A DNA stretch of 64,000 bases from Actinomyces oris (GTDB taxonomy: Bacteria > Actinomycetota > Actinomycetes > Actinomycetales > Actinomycetaceae), in contig NZ_CP014232.1 in NCBI RefSeq assembly GCF_001553935.1, positions 2,666,001 to 2,730,000 on the forward strand, given 5' to 3'. The position numbers and the translations under genes were made by a program. Shown here in pieces: positions 45,647 to 57,900 of this stretch (position 1 is its first letter; each line of letters opens with the position of its first letter). The notes under the pieces were generated by a model. That model worked only from the letters and a program-made list of their open reading frames with translations, ran no database searches and was not told the DNA's origin.

Positions 45647-47283
45647 TGGGGGAGCGATCGGCACGCCGGAGCGCGTCGGGCGGCCACAAGGAGAGTCGAC
45701 GAGGTGCAGGCCGCGGACAGGGCAACGAGCACGGCAGATACCGGGAGCAAGGCGGCAGGCGAAGCGGGCGTGGCGGTCACCACGAGGGTGGGCGCGGCCA
45801 GGGCCGGGGCCGGCGCTCCTTCAAGCAGGACGGCCCGCAGGCGGGTGCATCGACGCGCTCGGCGCGGGGCCGATCTGACTCGGCACGTGAAGTGGCTCTG
45901 GAGGTGCTGACCCGCGTTCGTCGCGATGACGCCTTCGCCAACCTCCTTCTGCCCGAGCTGCTCGAGACCGCTGACCTGGATCGGCGTGACGCCGGCTTCG
46001 CCACTGCCCTGACCTACGGGACCCTGCGGCTCCAGGGGCGCTACGACGCGATGATCGCCGCTTGCACGGACCGCCCCCTGGAGCGCATCGATCCGGCCGT
46101 GCTCGACGTCCTGCGCCTAGGGGCCCACCAGCTCATGGGTATGAGGGTGGCCCAGCACGCCGCAGTGAGCACCACCGTGGACCTGGCCACCACCTCCTGC
46201 GGACGCGGCGCGGCCACCTTCGTCAACGCCGTCATGCGTCGCCTCAGTGGGCGGGACCTGGACTCCTGGATGGATGAGCTGCGCCGGGACGCGCCCGATA
46301 AGACGGCCGCCCTGGCGCGCACCCAGTCGCACCCGGAGTGGATCGTCAAGGCGCTGCGTCAGGCCCTGGTCACCCACGGCCGCAGCGACGAGGAGCTCGA
46401 GGCCATTCTGGCCGCAGACAACGCCGACCCCGAAGTGGCCCTGTGTGCCAGGCCCGGCCTCATCGCCCCGGAGGCGCTGGCCAAGGCCGCCCGCAAGGCC
46501 GACCGGGCTCACGACGTCGAGCCGCGTCCCGGCAGGATCAGTCCCCTCGCCGTCGTCATGGTTGGGGGAGATCCGGGCCGGATCGAGGCGATCCGCGACT
46601 GCCGGGCCGGGGTCGAGGACGAGGGCAGTCAGCTGGTGGCACTCGTTGCGGCGCACGCCCCTGTGGAGGGCCGCGATGAGCGGTGGCTCGACCTGTGCGC
46701 CGGGCCCGGTGGCAAGGCCGCCCTGCTCGCCGCGAGGGCCGCGCAGACGGGCGCCCAGCTGCTGGCCAATGAGGTCAGCCCCCATCGGGCCGACCTGGTG
46801 CGCTCGGCCCTGCGAGCCATCGCGCCGGACGTCGCCCGGGTGCGTTGCGGTGATGGACGTGACCTCGGGCGCGATGAGCCTGGCGCCTACGACCGGGTCC
46901 TGGTTGACGCTCCCTGCACGGGTCTGGGGTCGCTGCGCCGCCGCCCCGAGGCCCGCTGGCGGCGGCAGCCGCAGGACGTCACCGTTCTGGCCGAGCTTCA
47001 GCGCGAGCTGCTGGCCAGTGCCCTGCGTGCCGTGCGGCGCGGGGGAGTGGTGACCTACGTGACCTGCTCCCCGCACGCCCTGGAGACGACCCTCGTGGTG
47101 CGCGACGTGACGCGGCTGCTGGAGCGCGAGGGCCTGCGCACCGAGCCCCTGCACGCCGGGGACGTCGCCACCCGCCTGGCCCCTCATCCGCCGGCCGGAT
47201 CCGACCGGGAGGCGCTTCAGCTCTGGCCCCACCTCGACGGCACCGACGCAATGTTCTGCGCCCTGCTGCGCCGCACCAGCTGA
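45646..47283 (+). CDS. rsmB: 16S rRNA (cytosine-C5)-methyltransferase with RG-rich N-terminal extension
   Basis: The 545-residue protein has three parts. Residues 1-78 are rich in Arg and Gly ([30 protein letters not shown]) and likely disordered. Residues 80-220 are a NusB-like RNA-binding domain ([24 protein letters not shown]). The rest is the Rossmann methyltransferase with [34 protein letters not shown] and the catalytic Cys474 in [13 protein letters not shown]. It should make m5C967 of 16S rRNA. The ATG overlaps the fmt TGA. The RG-rich head is longer than usual and may add RNA affinity. Confidence 0.94.
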   Translation: MGERSARRSASGGHKESRRGAGRGQGNEHGRYREQGGRRSGRGGHHEGGRGQGRGRRSFKQDGPQAGASTRSARGRSDSAREVALEVLTRVRRDDAFANLLLPELLETADLDRRDAGFATALTYGTLRLQGRYDAMIAACTDRPLERIDPAVLDVLRLGAHQLMGMRVAQHAAVSTTVDLATTSCGRGAATFVNAVMRRLSGRDLDSWMDELRRDAPDKTAALARTQSHPEWIVKALRQALVTHGRSDEELEAILAADNADPEVALCARPGLIAPEALAKAARKADRAHDVEPRPGRISPLAVVMVGGDPGRIEAIRDCRAGVEDEGSQLVALVAAHAPVEGRDERWLDLCAGPGGKAALLAARAAQTGAQLLANEVSPHRADLVRSALRAIAPDVARVRCGDGRDLGRDEPGAYDRVLVDAPCTGLGSLRRRPEARWRRQPQDVTVLAELQRELLASALRAVRRGGVVTYVTCSPHALETTLVVRDVTRLLEREGLRTEPLHAGDVATRLAPHPPAGSDREALQLWPHLDGTDAMFCALLRRTS

Positions 47284-47321
47284 CTGACCAACCACACCAG
47301 CGCATCATGAGGAGCATCCCG

Positions 47322-48011
47322 ATGACGGCCATCCACCCCTCGATCCTCAACTGCGACATTGCCCACCTGGCCGACGAGCTCGACCGGGTCACGGGCGACG
47401 TCGGCGCCCCGGGCGCCGACGGGATTCACGTCGATGTCATGGACAACCACTTCGTGCCCAACCTGTCATGGGGGCTGCCGGTAGTCGAGGCGGTGCTCGC
47501 CCATTCCTCGCTGCCCGTGGATGCCCACCTCATGATCCGCGACGCCGACCGCTGGGCGCCGGCCTACGCCGAGGCCGGCTGCCAGATTGTCACCCCCCAC
47601 GCCGAGGCCACGACGGCGCCGGTGCGTCTGGCGCGCGAGCTCCACCGGCTCGGCGCCGGCGCGGGCATCGCCCTGAGGCCCGCCACCCCCCTGGAGGCCG
47701 TCGCCGATGTCCTGGGGGAGTTCGACCTCCTCCTGCTCATGACCGTGGAGCCAGGCTTCGGGGGCCAGTCCTTCATCGAGTCGATGCTGCCCAAGATCGG
47801 CCGGGCGCGCGAACTGGTCGGTGCCAGGGGGCTCGACCTGCGAGTACAGGTCGATGGCGGCATCACCGCCCAGACGATTGAGCGCGCGGCCGAGGCCGGG
47901 GCGGACGTTTTCGTCGCCGGGTCGGCCGTCTACCGGGCCGACGACGCCCTGGCCGCCATCTGCGAGCTGCGCGAGGCGGCCTCCTCGCACCGCCATGACG
48001 CTCGCGGCTGA
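47322..48011 (+). CDS. rpe: Ribulose-phosphate 3-epimerase
   Basis: The 229-residue TIM barrel interconverts ribulose-5-P and xylulose-5-P. It has [54 protein letters not shown] and [33 protein letters not shown] ending (in parts). ATG 47322 has GAGGAG 7 bases upstream and is preferred to ATG 47307, which lies inside that site. It follows rsmB by 38 bases, as in many actinobacteria. Confidence 0.96.
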   Translation: MTAIHPSILNCDIAHLADELDRVTGDVGAPGADGIHVDVMDNHFVPNLSWGLPVVEAVLAHSSLPVDAHLMIRDADRWAPAYAEAGCQIVTPHAEATTAPVRLARELHRLGAGAGIALRPATPLEAVADVLGEFDLLLLMTVEPGFGGQSFIESMLPKIGRARELVGARGLDLRVQVDGGITAQTIERAAEAGADVFVAGSAVYRADDALAAICELREAASSHRHDARG

Positions 48012-48395
48012 CACTGACGACGCCGCAGGGCGCTGCCCGCGACCGGCATCGACGCCCTGTTGGAGGAGGTGTTCGTGATGCAGATGTGGCAGCCGATGCG
48101 TGAAGCCACCCCGCCCACGTTGGGCTTGTGGGAAACCTCAAAGGCATTCGAGGGGTGGGAAGCACCTTTACAAGGCCCCCGTTATGCCGCCTCATTACTG
48201 GGGTCTCGATTGTTACACCAACGCAACTCTCAGTCTTTGTGAGGTTTCCACAAATGGAATGTGGTGTCCTGACCACGTAACGTCATAGTCCAGTGGACCC
48301 GCCCCTCGACGATTGTAGGGAAAGCACGGATCCACCCCGCCGGCCCAAGGAGGGCCCGCCGCCAGCCCGGCACCGTCCAGGTAAGGAGACTCTTG
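48012..48395. promoter_or_regulatory. Regulatory region upstream of the fatty-acid locus
   Basis: No gene is supported in these 384 bases. A long-range inverted repeat is visible: GTGGGAAACCTCAAAG at 48128-48143 and CTTTGTGAGGTTTCCAC at 48235-48251, which match as inverted copies apart from small indels. They could be two oppositely oriented binding sites for a fatty-acid regulator of the FasR kind, or a stem in a leader. The region is AT-richer than its flanks between 48160 and 48290, as promoters often are. AAGGAG before 48396 is the ribosome site of the next gene. Confidence 0.5.
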
Positions 48396-50231
48396 GTGAC
48401 CCTCTCGCGTATCCTCATCGCCAACCGTGGCGAGATCGCACTGCGTATCGTGCGAACCGCCCGCGATCTCGGAGCGACGTCGATCCTTCCGTACACGCCC
48501 GAGGACCTGATGAGCCCTGCCGCAGAGCTCGCCGATGAGTCCTACGCACTGCCCGAGGGGTCGTCCTACACTGATGCGGCGGCGCTCCTCGAGATGGCCC
48601 GTGCCACCGGCGCAGACGCCATCCACCCCGGTTACGGGTTCCTGTCCGAGGACGCCGACTTCGCCCGCTCCATCATCGATGCCGGCATCACCTGGGTCGG
48701 GCCCTCGCCTGAGGCCATGGATGCCCTCGGGGACAAGATGAGTGCCCGAGCCACCGCCGAGCGGGCCCAGGTCGCCCCGGTGCCCGGCATCACCGACTCG
48801 GTCACCGACGCGGAGACCGTCATCGCCTTCGCCGCAACCCACGGCTACCCGGTCGCACTGAAGCGCACTGACGGCGGTGGTGGACGCGGCATCACTGTCC
48901 TGAACAACGACGACGAGGTCAGGACCACCCCGGCCTTCGAGTCCGCGGCGCAGGGCGGCGGGACCCTCATCCTGGAGCGGTTCGTCACAGCCGCACGCCA
49001 TGTCGAGACCCAGTGCGCTCGCGACAGCCACGGCGGTTTCGCCGTCGTGTCCACCCGCGACTGCTCACTGCAGCGACGCAACCAGAAGCTCCTCGAGGAG
49101 GCTCCCGCGCCCTTCCTGCCCGAGGGTGTTCACGACCGTCTCGTCGCGACCTCCCGTCGCCTCCTGGAGACGGTCGACTACGTCGGGGTGGCCACCTGCG
49201 AGTTCCTCCTGACCCCCGAGGGCGATGTCTGGTTCCTCGAGGTCAACCCCCGTCTTCAGGTAGAGCACTGCGTCACCGAGGAGGTCACCGGCACCGACCT
49301 GGTCGAGGTCCAACTGCGCATCGCCCAGGGCGGACACCTCGGACAGGTCAACGAGCCCCGCGGCCACAGCCTCGAACTGCGCATCACCTGTGAGGACCCC
49401 TCCCGGGGACTGGCCCCCTCCACCGGTGCCATCACCCGCCTGCGCTGGCCGGCCGGCCCCGGGGTCCGCATCGAGTCCGGAGTCACCGAGGGCGACGTCG
49501 TCACCCCCTTGTTCGACCCGATGCTCGCCAAGATCATCATCACCGGCGCCAGCCGGGAACAGGCCATCGCCCGAGCCCGACGAGCCCTGCGAGAGACGGT
49601 GGTCGAAGGCGTCACCGTGTGCACCGCCCTGCACTCCGAGGTCCTGACCCGCCCCGACTTCACCGCCCCCGACGAGGCCGGGCGGCTGGCCGTGACCACG
49701 AGGTGGATCGAGAAGGAGGTGCTTCCCGATCTTGACGACGCCGCGGCGACGTCGCAGACCGACGGTTCGGCGGAGACGGTCGCCAACCCGCGCACCCGCT
49801 CCAGCTACATCATCGAGCTCAACGGCCGCCGCATGCAGCTGACCCTGCCCGACGGAATCCTCGCCCCCTCCAACCCGGCACGAGGCTTCAGCGCCCGCAG
49901 CAACCGGGCCCAGCCCCTGCGTGGCCGTTCTGGCGCGACCCGCTCACCTCGAGGCACAGCCCCCGGTGAGACCGGGAACGCCGGCGGTGAGCCCGGCGTC
50001 ATCGCTGCGCCCATGCAGGCCATCGTCACCCGTATCTGCGTGGAGCCGGGCCAACGGGTCTGCCAGGGCGACCTGCTCGTGGTCCTGGAGTCCATGAAGA
50101 TGGAGAACTACGTCCACGCACCCAGTGACGGCACCATCTCGGAGATCCCCGTCAGCGCCGGTCGCACCGTCTCGGCAGGGGATGTCCTGGTGCGCATGAG
50201 CACCCCCGAGAACAACTCCGAGGAGGCCTGA
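48396..50231 (+). CDS. Acyl-CoA carboxylase alpha chain: biotin carboxylase fused to biotin carrier domain
   Basis: The 611-residue protein joins biotin carboxylase (RILIANRGEIALRIVRTARD, HPGYGFLSEDADFA, the ATP-grasp loop KRTDGGGGRGI, FLEVNPRLQVEHCVTEEVTG) to a C-terminal biotinyl domain with the carrier Lys568 in VLESMKMEN. A basic Pro/Gly/Arg-rich linker lies at about 490-535. It carboxylates biotin, and the beta chain downstream transfers the carboxyl to an acyl-CoA. The GTG at 48396 sits 7 bases after AAGGAG; a TTG at 48393 is one codon upstream. The beta chain starts 3 bases after the stop, giving an operon for malonyl-CoA supply to the synthase. Confidence 0.95.
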   Translation: MTLSRILIANRGEIALRIVRTARDLGATSILPYTPEDLMSPAAELADESYALPEGSSYTDAAALLEMARATGADAIHPGYGFLSEDADFARSIIDAGITWVGPSPEAMDALGDKMSARATAERAQVAPVPGITDSVTDAETVIAFAATHGYPVALKRTDGGGGRGITVLNNDDEVRTTPAFESAAQGGGTLILERFVTAARHVETQCARDSHGGFAVVSTRDCSLQRRNQKLLEEAPAPFLPEGVHDRLVATSRRLLETVDYVGVATCEFLLTPEGDVWFLEVNPRLQVEHCVTEEVTGTDLVEVQLRIAQGGHLGQVNEPRGHSLELRITCEDPSRGLAPSTGAITRLRWPAGPGVRIESGVTEGDVVTPLFDPMLAKIIITGASREQAIARARRALRETVVEGVTVCTALHSEVLTRPDFTAPDEAGRLAVTTRWIEKEVLPDLDDAAATSQTDGSAETVANPRTRSSYIIELNGRRMQLTLPDGILAPSNPARGFSARSNRAQPLRGRSGATRSPRGTAPGETGNAGGEPGVIAAPMQAIVTRICVEPGQRVCQGDLLVVLESMKMENYVHAPSDGTISEIPVSAGRTVSAGDVLVRMSTPENNSEEA

Positions 50232-50234
50232 ACC

Positions 50235-51866
50235 GTGACCACCGCCCCCATCACCGGTCCCGGAGCACCTGCCGAGACACCGGCCCAGGGAACCACCATG
50301 GCCGACTCGGTCGCCACCACTGCCTTCCGCCAGCGCATCGCCCGCGTCGATCGGGAGGCCGAGGAGCGAGCCGCCGCCCGCCAGCACGCCAAGGGCAAGC
50401 GCACCGCCCGCGAGCGCATCAACGACCTGCTCGACGACTCCACCTTCCTGGAGATCGGCCGCTACTCCGGTTCGGGCGCCGGCGACAAGGCCCGCCCCTC
50501 GGGCGTCGTCACCGGCTTCGGCCAGATCGACGGCCGCCAGGTGGCCATCTACTCCCAGGACTTCTCCGTCTCCGGCGGCGCCCTGGGCACCATCGAGGGG
50601 GACAAGATCGTCCGCCTCCTGGACGACGCCCTGCGCCTACGCATCCCCGTCATCGGACTCATCGACTCCGGCGGCGCCAAGATCCAGGAGGGCGTGGGAG
50701 CCCTGCGCCAGTACGGGCGCATCTTCAACCGCACCTGCGCCGCCTCCGGACTGGTCCCGCAGATCAGCGTCATCCTGGGGCCCTGTGCCGGCGGCGCCGT
50801 CTACAGCCCGGCCCTGACCGACTTCGTCATCGCCACCCGCCAGGCCTCCCACATGTTCGTCACCGGCCCCGACGTCGTACGCGCCACAACCGGTGAGCAG
50901 ATCAGCGCCGAGGACCTCGGCGGTGCGCAGATCCACGGTTCCGTCTCCGGCGTCGTCCACTACGTGGCCGACGACGAGGAGGACGCGTTGGGGCAGGTCC
51001 GCACCTTCCTGGCCTACCTGCCCTCCTCATCCGAGGTCAGCGCTCCCCTGTACGCCTACGACGACGCCGACGCCCAGGCCGACGCCGAGGCCGCCCGCAG
51101 CGTCGGCGAGATCGTCCCGGCCTCCACCCGGCAGGCCTACGACGTCGTCGAGGTGGTCTCAGCCGTCGTCGACCACGGCGAGCTCGTCCAGGTCCAGGAG
51201 GAGTTCGCTCCCAACGTCGTGGTCGGCTTCGCCTGCTTCGAGGGCCACCCGGTGGGGATCGTCGCCAACCAGCCGCTGGTGGACGCCGGCACCCTGGATG
51301 TCGACGCCTCCGAGAAGCTCGCCCGCTTCGTGCGTTTCTGCGACGCCTTCGGGCTGCCAGTGGTCACCTTCGTCGACGTCCCCGGCTACCGTCCCGGAGC
51401 CGAGCAGGAGCACGCCGGCATCATTCGCCGCGGTGCCAAGGTCATCAACGCCTACGCCACCGCCACCGTGCCGCTGGTGACGATCGTCCTGCGCAAGGCC
51501 TATGGCGGCGCCTACATCGTCATGGGCTCCAAGGCCATCGGCGCCGACCTCAACTTCTGCTGGCCGGGAGCCGAGATCGCCGTCCTGGGCGCTGCCGGAG
51601 CCGTCGGCATCATTCACCGTCGCGACCTGGCCAAGGTTCGTGACGAGCAGGGGGAGGAGGCCGCGGCCGCCGAGCACGAGCGGCTCGTGGCCGAGTACAC
51701 CGACGCCGTCATCAACCCCGACAAGGCCGTGGCCATCGGTGAGATCGACGCCGTCATCGCCCCCGAGGAGACCCGCAACGTCATCGTCGACTCCCTGGCC
51801 GCGCTGCGCGCCAAGAACGACGCCCGCCCCGAGTCCCCCAAGAAGCATGACAACATCCCCCTCTGA
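50235..51866 (+). CDS. Acyl-CoA carboxylase beta chain (carboxyltransferase)
   Basis: The 543-residue protein is of the AccD/PccB type with both carboxyltransferase halves: KGKRTARERINDLLDD at the start, GLIDSGGAKIQEGVGAL with the first oxyanion region, GPCAGGAVYSPALTDFVI, and in the second half FVDVPGYRPGAEQEHAGIIRRGAK and RKAYGGAYIVMGSK. Position between the alpha chain and a fatty acid synthase suggests acetyl-CoA as the main substrate. The GTG start is at 50235. A third small (epsilon) subunit is not seen. Confidence 0.95.
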   Translation: MTTAPITGPGAPAETPAQGTTMADSVATTAFRQRIARVDREAEERAAARQHAKGKRTARERINDLLDDSTFLEIGRYSGSGAGDKARPSGVVTGFGQIDGRQVAIYSQDFSVSGGALGTIEGDKIVRLLDDALRLRIPVIGLIDSGGAKIQEGVGALRQYGRIFNRTCAASGLVPQISVILGPCAGGAVYSPALTDFVIATRQASHMFVTGPDVVRATTGEQISAEDLGGAQIHGSVSGVVHYVADDEEDALGQVRTFLAYLPSSSEVSAPLYAYDDADAQADAEAARSVGEIVPASTRQAYDVVEVVSAVVDHGELVQVQEEFAPNVVVGFACFEGHPVGIVANQPLVDAGTLDVDASEKLARFVRFCDAFGLPVVTFVDVPGYRPGAEQEHAGIIRRGAKVINAYATATVPLVTIVLRKAYGGAYIVMGSKAIGADLNFCWPGAEIAVLGAAGAVGIIHRRDLAKVRDEQGEEAAAAEHERLVAEYTDAVINPDKAVAIGEIDAVIAPEETRNVIVDSLAALRAKNDARPESPKKHDNIPL

Positions 51867-51990
51867 CTCCGGCTCCGAGACCCACTCGCCACCGCCTCCA
51901 TCGTCTTCCCCGACTTCACCCGACACCAGTTCAGGTAACCGTTCCGAGACCGCCGACCGCGCCGTCGCAACACCGAAGGACACCACTACC

Positions 51991-54900
51991 GTGCACACGA
52001 ACTCGCAAGCCCCCAGCCCCGCGACCACCATCGCTGAGCGCCTGAGCGGAGGCGAGCCCTACATCATCACCTTCGGCGGCCAGGCCACCCCCTGGCGCCA
52101 GACGCTGGCCGACCTGGTTTCCCTGGACCACGCCCTGGCCGCTGACGTCGTGGCGGTCGACCGGGCCGTGGCCGAGCGTCTGGCCCCCGTATCCACCGAC
52201 CTGCTCACCGTGACCCCGCGCGGCTCGAGGCTCCTGGACGACGAGGCGGCCCCGGTCTCCCCTCAGCACCGCACCACCGCCGACGGCGCCGATGTCTCCG
52301 TGCCCGGCATCCTCGTGGCCCAGCACGCCGCCCTAGCCTCCCTGCCCGGCGCCGGCATCGACCCGGTCGCCCACGCCCCGGTGAGCGCCATCGGCCACTC
52401 CCAGGGCGTCCTGGGCGTCAGCCTGCTCCAGGCCGTGCAGGCCGGCGAGCGCGAGCGCGTCATCGAGGTCCACGCCATAGCCCGCCTCATCGGTGCGGCG
52501 GCCACCCGCACCACCCGCCGCCTCGACCTGGGCACGGTGGGGGAGTCCACCCCCATGCTCTCGGTCCGCGGCGTCACCCGCAGCGTGCTCGACGCCGTCC
52601 TGGCCCGAGTCCCCGGCTCGGAGCGGATCTCCGTGGGCGTGACCAACGGCCGTCAGGCGCACATCCTCTCCGGGCGCCCGGCCGACCTCGAGGCCGTCGT
52701 CACCGCGCTGGAGGCCGCCGCCGCCCGCAGCGCCAAGGCCCGTAAGGACCGCCGTCGCGGGGGTGCCGTGCTGGCCCCGGTCACCGAGTTCCTCACCACC
52801 TCGGTCCCCTTCCACACCCCGCTGCTCGCCGGTGCCGTCGACGACGTCGCCGCCTGGGCGGCCGCCTGCGGCCTGAACGAGAAGCTCGCCCGCGACCTGG
52901 CCACCGCCGTGCTCATCGACCCGGTCGACTGGCCCGGTCTGGTCACCGAGGCCCTCGCAGCCGGATCGGACGCACCGGTGCGCACCGTCCTGGACCTGGG
53001 GCCGGGCAACGTCCTGGTCCGTCTCACCGAGGGCGTCGTGGCCGGCACCGGCACCACCGTCGTGCCCGCCGGGACCGCCAAGGCCATTGACGACCTCGAC
53101 CGCACCGGCGCGGCCCCCCGGCCCGGCGTCGACCGCTCCCGCTTCGCCCCGCGCATCACTCGCCTGCCCGACGGCCGCCTCACCCTTGACACCGCCTTCA
53201 CCCGCCTGACCGGGCGCAGTGCGGTGCTGCTGGCGGGAATGACCCCCACCACCGTGGATCCCGCCATCGTGGCGGCCGCCGCCAACGCCGGCTACTGGGC
53301 CGAGCTCGCCGGTGGGGGCCAGACCACTCCCGCCGTCCTGACCGAGAACCTTCAGGGCCTGGAGAAGGCCCTCGAGCCCGGGCGCACCGCGGCCTTCAAC
53401 GCCATGTTCATGGACCGCTACCTGTGGAACCTGCACCTGGGGACCCAGCGCCTGCTGTCCAAGGCCCGCGCCGGGGGCGCCCCCATCGACGGCATCACCA
53501 TCTCCGCCGGGATTCCCGAGCTCGAGGAGGCCACCGCCCTGCTCGAGCGCCTCCACGCCGAGGGCTTCCCCTACATCGCCTTCAAGCCCGGCACCGTGGA
53601 CCAGATTCGTCAGGTCCTGGCCATCGCCCGCGCCGTGCCCGACAGCCCCGTCATCATCCAGATCGAAGACGGACACGCCGGTGGCCACCACTCGTGGGAG
53701 GACCTGGACACCATGCTCCTGGCCACCTACGACGCCATCCGCGCCGTGACCAACGTGGTGCTCGTCGTCGGCGGCGGCATCGGTACGCCCACCCGCGCCG
53801 CCGACTACCTCACCGGCCGCTGGGCCGAGGCCTACGGCACGGCTGCCGCCCCCGTCGACGGTGTCATGATCGGCACCGCCGCCATGACCTGCCTGGAGGC
53901 CAAGACCAACGACGACGTCAAGCAGCTCCTCGTCGACACCCCTGGAATCCCCGAGGACTCCGGGGTCGAGGGCGGCTGGGTCGCCTCCGGGGAGTCCATC
54001 GGTGGGATGACCTCCGGACTGTCCCACCTGCGCGCCGACCTCTACGAGATCGACAACTCCTCGGCCCGGGCCTCCCGCCTCATCCAGGAGCTAGCCGGTG
54101 ACGAGGCCGCCATGGCCGCACGCCGCCAGGAGATGATCGACGCCCTGGCCAAGACCGCCAAGCCCTACTTCGGCGACGTGGAGGAGATGACCTACCTTCA
54201 GTGGGCCACCCGCTACGCCGAGCTGTGCGTCGCCCCCCACGAGGGGCGCAGCGCCACCCGCGCCGACTGGGCGGACGAGGGCTGGTACGACCGCTTCATC
54301 GACCTGCTGCACCGCATCGAGGCCCGCCTGAGCCGGGCCGACCACGGCGAGATCCCCACGCTCTTCGCCGACTACGACGCCGTCATCGACTCCGACGCCG
54401 CCCTGGCCGCACTGGCCGAGCACTACCCGTCGGCCGCCTCCACCCTGGTGGAGCCCGTCGACGCCGCCTGGTTCGTCGACCTGTGCCGCAAGCACCCCAA
54501 GCCCGTGCCCTTCGTGCCCGTGGTCGACGCCGACATCCTGCGCTGGTGGGGCACCGACTCCCTGTGGCAGTCCCAGGACCCGCGCTACACCGCTGACCAG
54601 GTGCGCATCATCCCCGGTCCGGTCGCCGTTGCCGGCATCACCACCATCAATGAGCCGGTCGGCGAGCTGCTGGGCCGCTTCGAGACCGCCGCCGTCGAGG
54701 CCCTCCAGGAGGCCGGCACGGGTGAGCAGGAGGCCGCCGGCCGCCTGGGCGCAGCCCCCGCCGTGGCCGACGGCGTCCTGGCAGCTCCCGTGGCCGACGC
54801 CAAGGAACTCGTCCAGGTGGCCCCCCACGTCCTGTGGAACGGCCACCTGACGGTCAACCCGGCCACCGTCCTGGACGACGACGCCTACAACGTCGTCGCC

Positions 54901-57900
54901 CGCCCGGACGTGGCCGAGGACGCCTACGACCTCGACATCCGCCTCGACACCCACTGGGACGGCACTCCCGGCGGAGATGAGATCCACGCCGTGCGCCGCC
55001 TCGTCGTGCCGCTGCGCCTGGCCCGCGCCTGGGACGGTGCCGCTCCACTGGTCGACCCCGAGCGCATCAGCGAGACGATGAACGACCTGCTGCGGGCCAC
55101 CGCCGGCGTGGGGGCCGTGTCCATCACGGGAGACGACGTCGACCACCTGCCCGAGGTCCGCCCCGCGCAGGCCGGGGCCACGGACGTCCTGGGACGCCCC
55201 ACCACCCAGCCCTTCGGCACCATCCACGGCTCCTTCACCCTGGCAAGCACCCTGGGCCACGACCACGCCTCGGTGACCGCCGACGCCCTGCCATCGGACC
55301 TGTCCGCCGCGCCCTTCGTGCCTGACGCCCTGCTCGGCCCCTGCTGGCCGGTGGTCTACGCCGCCCTGGGCAGCGTCGTCGAGGACGGCATGCCGCTCAT
55401 CGAGGGCCTGCTCGGTGCCGTCCACCTGGACCACACCATCGACCTGCACCTCACCCTCCACCAGCTCCAGGAGGCCGCAGCCACGACCAGCCCCACGATC
55501 AACGTCACCGGCTGGGTCGCCGCACTGGAGGAGTCCAGCGCCGGCCGCGTCGTCGACGTGCGCCTGGAGCTGACCGACGCCACCGACGGCACCGTTGTGG
55601 CACTCATGCGTGAGCGCTTCGCCATCCGCGGCCGCGCCTCCGGCAACGCCGTGCCCAGCGCCCCCGAGCTCGCCGGCGGCACCGGACGCGAGACGGCCCC
55701 GGCCGCACGCCGCATCCTGCGCCGCACCACCGTCACAGCACCCGCGGACATGACCGCGTTCGCCCGGGTCACCGGTGACTTCAACCCGATCCACACCTCC
55801 TACAACGCCGCCCACGTGGCCGGCATGGAGGCCCCGCTCGTCCACGGCATGTGGCTGTCGGCCACTGCCCAGCAGGTGGCGGCCTCCACCGCGGCCGACG
55901 GCTCGCGCCACGTCCTAGCCGGCTGGACCTACGTCATGACCGGTCCGGTCGAGCTGAGCGACGACGTCGAGATCACCGTGGAGCGCACCGGACTGGTGGT
56001 CGGCGGCGGCTACGTCCTGGAGGTCGTCTGCCGCATCAACGGCGAGGTCGTCTCCCGCGGCACTGCCGTGACGACGCCCGAGCCCACCGCCTACGTCTAC
56101 CCCGGCCAGGGCATCCAGGCCCCCGGCATGGGCCTGGACGAGATGAACTCCTCCAAGGCCGCCCGGGAGATCTGGGAGCGGGCCGATGCCCACACCCGTG
56201 CCGAGCTGGGCTTCTCCGTCATCAACCTGGTGCGCGACAACCCCACCGAGATGACCGCCCGCGGCGTCACCTACCGCCACCCCGAGGGCCTGCTCAACCT
56301 CACCCAGTTCACCCAGGTGGCTCTGGCCACCGTCGCCATGGCGACCACTGCGCGCCTGGCCGAGGCCGGTGCCCTGGTGGACAGCGCCGCCTTCGCCGGC
56401 CACTCCCTGGGCGAGTACACGGCGCTGAGCGCCTATGGGCGCGTCATGCCCGTGGAGACGACCATCTCGATCGTCTTCCAGCGTGGCTCCACCATGCACT
56501 CGCTGGTGCCCCGTGACGCCGATGGCGCCTCGAACTACCGCATGGGCGCGCTGCGCCCCAACCAGGCGGGCATCAAGGCCGACGAGGTCGAGGCCTACGT
56601 GCGCTCGATCTCCGAGGCCACCGGCGAGTTCCTCCAGATCGTCAACCACAACCTGGCCGGCGTGCAGTACGCCGTGGCCGGCACGATCAAGGGCCTGGAC
56701 GCCCTGGCCGCGGACGCCCGTGCCAAGGCCAAGGCCCGCGGGGGCAAGAACCCCTTCATGTTCGTCCCCGGCATCGACGTGCCCTTCCACTCCGAGGTGC
56801 TGCGCCCCGGCGTGCCGGAGTTCCGTGGCCGCCTGCTTGAGCTCGTCCCTGAGGACCTGGATGTCGCGCGCCTGGTGGGCCACTACGTTCCCAACCTCGT
56901 GGCCCGGCCCTTCGCGCTGACCCAGGACTTCGCCCGTTCGATCCTTGAGGTCGTGCCCTCCGAGCCCGTTGAGGAGATCCTGGCCGACTGGGACTCCTGG
57001 GTGAAGCGCCCCACCGAGCTGGCCCGAGTCCTGCTCGTAGAGCTCCTGGCCTGGCAGTTCGCCTCTCCGGTGCGCTGGATCGAGACCCAGGAGGTCCTGC
57101 TGTCCTCCCCGAGCGAGGGCGGCCTGGGGATCGAGCACATCGTTGAGGTGGGCCTGGCCAATTCACCCACCCTGGCGAACCTGGCCACCAACACCCTGCG
57201 TCTGCCCCAGCACGCCGGGCGCCACGTCACCGTGCACAACGCTCGTCGCGACGAGGCCCGGGTGCTGGCCACCGACACCGACCCAGCCGTCGAGCTCACT
57301 GAGCCGGACTTCGACGTCCCGGCCGCCGAGGAGCCGGCTGCTGAGGCCCAGGCTCCCGCGCAGGCCGCTGCTGCCGAGCAGGCTCCCGCCCCCGCGGCCG
57401 AGGCCGCACCCGCTGGTCCGGCTCCAGCCGCAGCCGGACCGGTGGACGACCTGCCCTTCGGTGCGACCGACGCCCTGACGGTGCTCCTGGCCCACGCCTC
57501 GCGCATCCGCCCCGAGCAGATCGGCGCCACGGACACCACCGAGACGCTCACTAACGGAGTCTCCTCGCGCCGTAACCAGCTCCTCATGGACCTGGGCACC
57601 GAGCTCGAGCTCGCCTCCATCGACGGTGCCGCTGACGCCGACATGACGGCCCTGGCCGCCACGGTCGCCAAGGGCGCCCCCGGCTACAAGGCCTTCGGTC
57701 CGGTCCTCACCGAGGCCATCCGCGTGGGACTGGGCCGCCTCTTGGGCCCCTCCGGCGTGCGCGCCTCCCGTATCGCCGACCGCGTCACCGGCACCTGGGG
57801 ACTGGGGCAGGGCTGGGTCTCTCACGTGACCGCCGCCCTGTTCCTGGGCACCCGGGAGGGCGCCTCGATGCGCGGCGAGGACCTGGCCTCCCTGGGCTCC

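Noticed and set aside
48060..48242. Small 60-residue gene before the fatty-acid locus
   Set aside because: No ribosome site, no recognisable domain, and it covers the inverted repeat elements in the control region.
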